Shown: one piece after another, positions 57,145 to 64,000 of the stretch
How positions within the stretch are numbered: the stretch's first letter is position 1
Layout: each line of letters begins with the position of its first letter
From: Enoplolaimus lenunculus
Taxonomy: Eukaryota > Nematoda > Enoplea > Enoplida > Thoracostomopsidae
NCBI GenBank assembly: GCA_030248215.1
Contig: JASANG010000522.1
Location: forward strand, 62,001 to 126,000
Direction: 5' to 3'
Length of the DNA stretch: 64,000 bases
Made by a program: the position numbers and the translations under genes
Notes under the pieces: model-generated
Database searches by the model: none
What the model was told of the DNA's origin: nothing
The model's input: the letters and a program-made list of their open reading frames with translations, nothing else

Positions 57145-57349
57145 TTAAAGTATCTGGTTTTTACTATGATGGTCGCCTTGTCGAGCAGTTGAACTAAGCT
57201 GCGGTTATATTGAAAATTATTTATTTTTGGTTTTTTATTACGTTAATCAAATTAAAGACAAGCATATGCTAAAAAGCTAAGGGTATCAACAATTTTTCTA
57301 AGTTGGTCTTCGCGAATCACAATGGTTTACGTACGTCACTGTAATTCTA

Positions 57350-57600
57350 CACTGTAAATTCCCAATGAGTTAATCCATCAGCTCAGACTAATAGTTTAGT
57401 TATTTCGGAGTTAGCAAAAGTTAACTTTAACTCACTCCGAGTTGAGCTGATTCTCATTCTGAGTTGAGTTGATTCTGGGTGAGTTGACTAATTAAATCAG
57501 AATGAGCTGTATCACGCAGAATTATGAGTTGTGATAGTACTAACTCAGACTGAGTGATTGAACTCATTCTGAGTTAAAATCAACTCACTGGACGGCATTG
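57350..57600. mobile_element. family B MITE, right end decayed
   Basis: TA then CACTGTAAATTCCCAATGAGTT; interior complete to AAAATCAACTCACTGG, then lost. Confidence 0.72.
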
Positions 57601-57798
57601 AACAGTGGCGCATCAAAAACTTTCTGACTTTCAATTTTTGGCCAATGTTACTTTGTGGAACGAACCATTTTTCACAGTGCTATAATACAGTAAGCTTATG
57701 TTTTAGAGTAATTTTATGCTTAAGCTTCGGCTTAGGAATATGCTTAGAGTACACTGTTACACTCCTCTAATGTTCCCTGCCGCCTCGCTCCATCAGCA

Positions 57799-58050
57799 CA
57801 CTGTAAATTCCAATGAGTTGATTTATCAACTCAGTCAGTGAGTTCGTTTTTTCTGAGTTAATTACAATAAGCATTAACTCACTCTGAGTTCAGTTGATTT
57901 TCGCTCTCAGTTGATTTGATTCCAGGCCAGTTGATCAGTTAACACAAATTGAGTTGAATCAACTCACAATTCTGAGTTCTGATAATCCTGACTCAGACGG
58001 AGTGATTCAATTCATTCTGAGTTAAAATCAACTCACTGAAATTTACAGTG
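57799..58050. mobile_element. family B MITE, well preserved
   Basis: CACTGTAAATTCCAATGAGTTG left, CTGAAATTTACAGTG right; CA (not TA) borders both ends. Confidence 0.85.
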
Positions 58051-58355
58051 CAGCTCCTATAGCAGACGATCTGTCTCTTTGGCACGCAACCAAGAGTCAA
58101 ATGTCAACCAGAGCAGTTAAAAAACCTGCGGCTCCCGAGTGCTTGCCAAGCGATGGTCGATTGTCAAAATTGACCTCTTTGGGTTGACCTCCAATTGGTT
58201 TCTGACCGACATATTCCTTTCATTTTAAGCCAGCCAAAACTGCCTTTGCGGTCTCAAAAAATCATTGTGATCCTGTAAATCGCGGGTCGAACCATGTAAG
58301 GCTGATCTGACCCACTACAGTATAAAACACACATATCTATCTACACACATATATA

Positions 58356-58589
58356 CACTGTTAATTCCAGTGAGTTGATTTTAACTCAGAATGAGTTAAA
58401 TCCACTCAGAAGTCTGAGTTCTGAATTAGGTGTTTCAGAACTCAGAATTCTGAATTGCTCGAACTCGTTTTGAGTTAATTAATAATCAACTGAACCTGGA
58501 ATTAAATCAGCTTAGAGTGAGTTAATTTTTACTGTTATTATCTAATTCTCTATCTGAGTTGATTAATCAACTCACCAGAATTTACAGTG
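58356..58589. mobile_element. family B MITE next to a family D element
   Basis: TA then CACTGTTAATTCCAGTGAGTTG; CCAGAATTTACAGTG then TA. Ends nine bases before the family D copy at 58598. Confidence 0.8.
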
Positions 58590-58597
58590 TATATATA

Positions 58598-58959
58598 CTG
58601 TAGTGACCCGAATAAGAGCGGGGACTGATATTTATTTGACCTCTCCAGCGGATACCCCCCTGTTACCGCCTTATTTATTTTTAGTCCACGCTCCCCCACC
58701 CTTCGCTGCTGATATATATCCAGTACTGCAACTATCCGTTGAATTAAAAAGTTAAGTACGCTTTAAACTTTCGAACTCAACTTTGGTCTGGAGTACACTT
58801 ATGCGCTACAATTAGGGATAATTGACATTTATGGACGCTAAATAGGGTTGATGGGCTTTATCTGCTTACAGACTCTGATTAGGGATACGGACTCTTATTG
58901 ATTGGGACTCAAAAAGGAAACCCCCTCATATTGCTCCAATCTTATTCGGGTTACTACAG
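58598..58959 (+). mobile_element. family D MITE
   Basis: CTGTAGTGACCCGAATAAGAG left mirrors CTTATTCGGGTTACTACAG right. The interior matches the copy at 26595. Confidence 0.85.
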
Positions 58960-59261
58960 TTGGTATATATGTATGTATATAAATACATGACATGTTTGAG
59001 TGCTTATGTATAAATTGAACCAAAGGCCACCATTGTCATTTCGTATCTGCTCCGACCGCGGCAAATAATTCAATATTCTATGAAAATCATGAAAATCATT
59101 GCTTTGAAGCTAATCAAACCAGAAAGTATTTGCCAAAGTTAGGCTTTCAAGTTTCTCGCATCCACAACAGTATGGCGTTTTAAACGTGCACATGGGAAGC
59201 GAAGAGCGATATCGTTGTCGATTGTTTTCTGTGTGATCGGTGTTGTTGGTTTATTTTTGTT

Positions 59262-59880
59262 GGCTTTGTTTGTTTTTGTTTGTTTGTTTGGTTTTGTTTG
59301 TTTGTTTGTTTGTTTCTTCGTTTGTTTGTTTGTTTTTGTTTGTTTGTTTCTTTGGTTTTGTTTGTTTGTTTGTTTGTTCGTTCGTTTGTTATTGTTTGTT
59401 TGTTTTTGTTCGTTGGTTTGTTTGTTTTCGTTTGTTTGTTTTTGTTTGTTTGTTTTTGTTTGTTTCTTTGGTTTTGTTTGTTTGTTTGTTTGTTTGTTCG
59501 TTTGTTTGTTATTGTTTGTTTGTTTTTGTTCGTTGGTTTGTTTGTTTGTTTTTGTTTGTTTGTTTTTGTTTGTCTGTTTGTTTATTTTTTGTTTGTTTGT
59601 TTGTTTTGTTTTGTTTTGTTTTTCTGTTTGTTTATTTTTGTTTGTTTATTTGTTTGTTTGTTTTTGTTTGTTTGTTTGTTTATTTATTTGTTTGTTAGTT
59701 TGTTTATTCATTTGCTTGATAGTTTGTTTCTTTGTTCGTTTATTCGTTCGTTCGCTCGCTCGTTCGATCATTTGATTGTGTGCTTGTTTATTCGGTTGAT
59801 GTTTGTTTATTTTTTTAGTTCATCAGGTATTGTTTCGTTGTTTGTTTGTTTGTTTGTTTTGTTTGGTTGTTTGTTTGAAA
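59262..59880. repeat. GTTT tetranucleotide array, about 600 bp
   Basis: (TTTG)n with TTTTTG, TTCG and TTTA variants. Three overlapping frames rich in Phe, Val, Cys and Leu are open across it, which is the expected by-product of a stop-free tetranucleotide. Confidence 0.95.
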
Positions 59881-61133
59881 ACTTACTACTACTACAGGCT
59901 AGCGACATTTGTTTAAATTTTAATTATTACAAAATACTATATTTTTAATTTTTACACGAGAGACTTTAATATATTTTTGACAAAATTAGCTGTTATATTT
60001 TTACAAAAATCATTCCTCTGTACAGACCAGTAGCCAGTTCAACTTGCAAGGCTGACTAAAAAATGTCAAGAGCAAGCTACAAGGGTTTTCGTTGACTTAC
60101 AAGCAAGTTTAAAAAATTTCTTTGGAGGAGGCAAAAATTTTAGCATTGGGCAGATCTCTCTGGCTCGTCTCTGACCACGAGCCCGCCTCTGTAGTTGTTT
60201 GGTTGAAATTATGCCTTAGACATTCGTAGAAATAGTTGGGGCTTTTATTATCTCCTGAATAGAATGTAGAAACAGTTTAAGAAACGGGGTTTACGTTCTA
60301 TGAAAATTTCGAGGGCGTTTGTTGTGTTCCGAACTGATACCGTGCCTAAACACTCCTGAGCATGCATTCCAAGGGTGGTTTGATCCTGAAACCATCCTGG
60401 CTATGCCCTTGTTTTGGACATCATCACGAAACTTAGTCCGAGTCCTACACCAGAGGTGTAAGTGGTAGAGATTTTTTACCCGCGCTGTGCTTTACCCGTG
60501 GTATTTTTATTTTTTCCCGCGGGTATACACGCGCAAAATTTCGTTACCAGGTACCTGCCTTTACCTGCGCAAAATTCCTTTACCGTTGCCCGCTCTTATT
60601 TTTTCTTCTGCGTTCAATACAATTATGTTATTTTCCCGTGCATTGAAGTTGCACGCTACTTATTTTTCACTCATACGGTAAAAACAGTTTATAAATTCAA
60701 GTTTTTCCACATTATCTGGTTTTTAAATTCTCTTTTTTGAAAATTTTAAACTGGTAAGGAATCACAAATTTTTACCCACGCTTTCAAATTTTTTACCAGC
60801 GAGTCTACTCGCTTCAGAATTTTCTTACCCGTCCTGCGTTTACCCGCAGGTACCCGCGGGTAGCGTGAAGTCCTGTTACACACAGTAATCCTGCTATACC
60901 TGTGGTATAACTTTCCGTCCACTTGAATTGTGAAATCTTTTAAATACGATTTTAAAAATTCAGTTCAGCAATTTAAATTAGAATAATCTATATTTCGGTT
61001 CATATATTCAAATGATTTCATAATCAAAAGGCATTCTATAATTAAGACTCGTTATACTCCATGAACTTTTCGCCGCTGAACACAAAACCATGCCGTTTTA
61101 TGCGGTCTTCACCCGGCCCTCCATATTTTGTTT

Positions 61134-61410
61134 GGCCAATGTAAAAGAACAGGGGCGGAACAGTATTATAGGCATATTCCTAAGCCTAAACCTAAGCCTA
61201 AGCATACGCCTAAGCGTATAAAGTATGAGCATATTCCTAATCCTAAGCGTAAAACTAAGCCTAAGCCTAAGCCTAGGCCTAAGCGTATAAAGTATGAGCA
61301 TATGCATAAGCCTAAACCTAAAGTCTAAGCCAATCAAAAAAATTCGTCTAAAGCTTAAGCTTACTCGATTCTAGTCCCAGAGAAACATGTTCCGCCACTG
61401 ATCTTGAGCC
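61134..61410. mobile_element. family A MITE with perfect 8-bp target duplication TTTTGTTT
   Basis: GGCCAATGTAAAAGAACAGGG left, CGCCACTGATCTTGAGCC right, CCTAAG-type core and TCTAAAGCTTAAGCTTACTC. TTTTGTTT at 61126-61133 repeats at 61411-61418. Confidence 0.9.
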
Positions 61411-62901
61411 TTTTGTTTGATCAAATAAACGCAAATATAGTCGTATTGGGCCCATTAATGAAGTCTAAACAATGCAGTTTGTCTGTGACATTAAAGTAAA
61501 AAAACTTCTAAGTCCTGAAGCACGCAACCAATTTATTTAATAGCTTTAAAGCGCACAAATATGTATGATTTTGAACTGGCTGGGTCCATTTCAATACTGT
61601 AGGGCTTGCGTTTTTGACGAAATATATGAAACCATTATTTATTTTTAGTCGAACATACAAAAGTCGAGAATATAAAACAGAAAAGTATATGATGATAGAT
61701 TAGTGTATTATAACTGGGGCAGTCTGGAACATGTTTTGTCTCATGTTGCTTCTCAACGTCCGCAATTTAAAACTGTGACAGAAAAACAGCGGTATATGCG
61801 GACTGAAATCTGGCGTCATTACTGGTTTATAAACCACTGGTATCAAGCAATTAGTACATGCAAGTAGCAGCCATATATCACACGATACCATGCGAAATAA
61901 ATGCGAGAATCGTATGCTCACTAAAACATATACTTAAAAGTAAAAGTAAAGCTGTTGCCGAATTAAGTGCCGGTTTTACTTACTATGGTGCTTGGCAAAA
62001 TTTTTCTTAATTTTAAGCAAACACAAAATTCTTAGCTTTACATTTACTTAATTAATCAGAAAATGGCGGCAAAAGTTTTACTTGTTTACATTATTTAATC
62101 AAATATTTACTCAATATTTACTACACTTATACTTAAAATAGTCAGTAAAATATAATTAAAGTATTTAAGTAGAGTGTTCTGCATAGTGATACGCCAAAAT
62201 TATGGCAAATGGTGCATGATATATGTGCGCACTAATAAAATGCGACCCATGTAAAGTTCAGGGGTCGAACATTTTTCTAGGTATGTTAATACTGCAGTTA
62301 CGGAACTTTTTTACAGTCGACAGAATTTTATGTCAACAGCAATAAATCTGTCTGCGGATCCGGTATAAACCAATATATGTCGCGCAAGACCTCTTCGTGA
62401 CAGGTTCAGTTCAAATCGTGATAGATAGTATTTGTTTGTCTAAAGTTTATGTTCCAATCTATTTGGCGGTAATTGCTGTAGCTGAAACTTTTTATTTGTG
62501 TATTTACATGGCTAGCATCCTTAAGTTATAAGTTAATATGTGAATACCTAGTAAGAAATTGAAAAACTGCCTTAGCCCAGAGGGGCCAGGGGCTCAAGCC
62601 CTCCTGCAAAACTTTTGATTCTCTATTGGAAAATTTTCGACCTTGCTTGGAAGTCATTTGATAAATTGTGACATTTAATATAGGCAATTTACTGAATTTC
62701 AGAGAATCTTTACGTCAACAGGTACGACTCTGATTTCTAACCAGATGTTTATAATTTATTTCACAGGAAGTGTTCGCTGATAGTATTTCCTGGAGTCGTA
62801 TTAATTTTAGACAGTTGTTAATATCAGTAGTTTCTTGCATCGATGTGCTGGGATGTAAAGGATCGTGTTCCGCCATGCGACAAATTCTCTTTTTGTAAAG
62901 C

Positions 62902-63138
62902 ATGAATATAGTGCAAGCACCTTTTAAGCTCCGCGTCGGCAAGCGCTCTGGTCGGTATGATTTAGCAAAAGACATAAGTGTCATCACAGTGCAACTCTTG
63001 TCGAATCTCAGTGATCCTACTTCATCTGAAAAGAATGACACAGGCTATCAGCAGTATGTATTACAATACACGTTCGATTCACATTCAACGGGTCGCGATT
63101 GCCTGGATTATGTCGCTCAGCGGATTGGGCTCCAGCAG
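62902..63138 (+). CDS. first coding exon of a FERM-domain protein (PTPN14/21-like)
   Basis: ATG at 62902 follows an in-frame TAA at 62896-62898. 79 codons run to CAG, then donor GTGATA at 63139, phase 0. PFKLRVGKRSGRYDLAK and ISVITVQLL followed by STGRDCLDYVAQRIGLQQ match the first FERM subdomain (ubiquitin-like F1) of non-receptor tyrosine phosphatases PTPN14/21, which start PFGLKLRR..RY and contain STGxxCL..VAQRL. FERM domains bind membrane proteins and phosphoinositides at the cell cortex. Between the first two strands there are about 16 extra residues (SDPTSSEKNDTGYQQY). The rest of the gene is outside the window, so phosphatase versus other FERM proteins (FRMD, expanded) cannot be decided. 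Confidence 0.75.
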
Positions 63139-63337
63139 GTGATAATTGCTTTCAATTTAGGGTTAAAAGTGCCGTGGAAGACTGAATTAAATTGGTGAAG
63201 TAAATTCGTCGAACTAATTTATGTAGGCTCCGCCACTCTAAAACTAATAACCAAATAAATTTAAATCCAGATCCAAAACCGAACCTTTAATGGAGGCTCC
63301 ACTTGGCTTCTCTTAAAACGTAACATTTGCTCAGCAG

Positions 63338-63901
63338 GGATGGGCGGTCTCGGTCTCGGCAAGTCTCGGGATTTGGCTGGTCTCGGTCTTGCTGTTTTCC
63401 GTCTCGGTGGTTTGCAAACCGAAACCAAAGAGGTGAAAAAGCGATAAACAACCACAAAAATATTCCTTGGATTTCAGCTTTGGCTCGGAAGTACTTGCGC
63501 ATTTCGCCTACCAATACAGACAGTGAAGCGATTTGAGAACACAAATAGTTACATTTTCGCGTTTAAAACATTTAAGGCATCGTTTAAAAAATTATGGGTC
63601 ATCGGTATTTATAACGTCACGCTATGTTGAAAAATTTTCCAGTCTATTCGGTTTGCCTGGGAACAAAAACAACACAATAGCTCTGAGTTAGGGATTGTAC
63701 AGAGGGTGTTTTGAGAGTGTACTTTGTCCCGAACCTGTTCGAAGGGTACGGCGACAGTAGCTAAATTAAAAATAAAGTACAAAATAAATCCTTATTTTTA
63801 TTTTCGGTGACGGTTAAAAATTGACAAAGACCGCGGCCAAAAGTCTCGGTCTCGGAGTCTCGCTCTTGGTCTCGCATTTTTGACTGAGACCGTCCATCCC
63901 T
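63338..63901. mobile_element. family K element in the FERM-gene intron
   Basis: CAGGGATGGGCGGTCTCGG left, CTGAGACCGTCCATCCCTTA right. Interior GTCTCGGTGGTTTGCAAACC and TTCGGTGACGGTTAAAAATTG match the copy near 41880. CAGGGATGG ends are hAT-like, but I read no clear octamer duplication. Confidence 0.75.
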
Positions 63902-64000
63902 TATGTTTAGGTGTTACACAAAGACGGAAATATTATTATTGATGATGTGGCGGCTGTGCCGCACGACAAGTATTTTTAGGCCCTACGTGGCCGTTGAAAA

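Noticed and set aside
59215-59948. Three overlapping 152-222 aa frames rich in Phe, Cys, Leu and Val
   Set aside because: They are translations of a GTTT tetranucleotide array in all three frames and do not represent a membrane protein.
63908-63970. Short frame VLHKDGNIIIDDVAA as the next FERM exon
   Set aside because: It does not resemble the expected FERM continuation (YFGL.Y.D..G...W) and closes quickly with a stop; no supported acceptor/donor pair.

Overview
This is a repeat-dense, AT-rich animal nuclear genome segment. Genes are split by GT-AG introns of about 0.5 to 7 kb, there are no bacterial-type operons, and intergenic stretches reach 24 kb. The gene content (an M13 zinc endopeptidase, an SLC16-type monocarboxylate transporter, a class A GPCR and a FERM-domain protein of PTPN14/21 type) fits a bilaterian invertebrate. 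TTAGGC hexamers occur throughout. This is the nematode telomere unit, but here it lies inside transposons, so I do not use it to name a phylum.

Layout: 1-18831 holds the C-terminal two thirds of an M13 (neprilysin/ECE) peptidase on +, recovered as twelve exons; it continues upstream of the window. One intron (about 3083-10204) carries a 5.2-kb array of an 18-bp minisatellite. 26390-33202 is a complete five-exon SLC16-like transporter on +, followed directly by a ten-copy 94-bp tandem array that lies before the first AATAAA. 37296-39332 (-) is an intronless 678-aa rhodopsin-class GPCR. 39333-62901 contains no gene I can support. 62902-63138 is the first coding exon of a FERM-domain gene that runs off the right edge.

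The space between exons is built from short non-autonomous elements, many with readable ends and target duplications. Family A is a hAT-like MITE group (8-bp duplications, three perfect) whose cores are TTAGGC-type runs. Family B has CACTGTAAATT ends with TA duplications, at least 16 copies. Family C is a palindrome with CACTGCAAAAAA ends. Family D has CTGTAGTGACCC ends. Family E is hAT-like with CAGGG ends. Family F is two 264-bp TTAA-flanked piggyBac-type elements enclosing a tRNA-like core. Families G, H, K and O have fewer copies. Several sit within about 30 nt of splice sites, one is nested inside another, and one starts 4 nt after a 5' splice site.

The most interesting signals are the TTAGGC-core MITE group, the piggyBac/tRNA chimera, the close contact between MITEs and splice sites, the minisatellite with an abrupt change in sequence quality, and the broken duplicate of a transporter exon start. 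The genes are unrelated in function; I see no pathway or defence cluster joining them.
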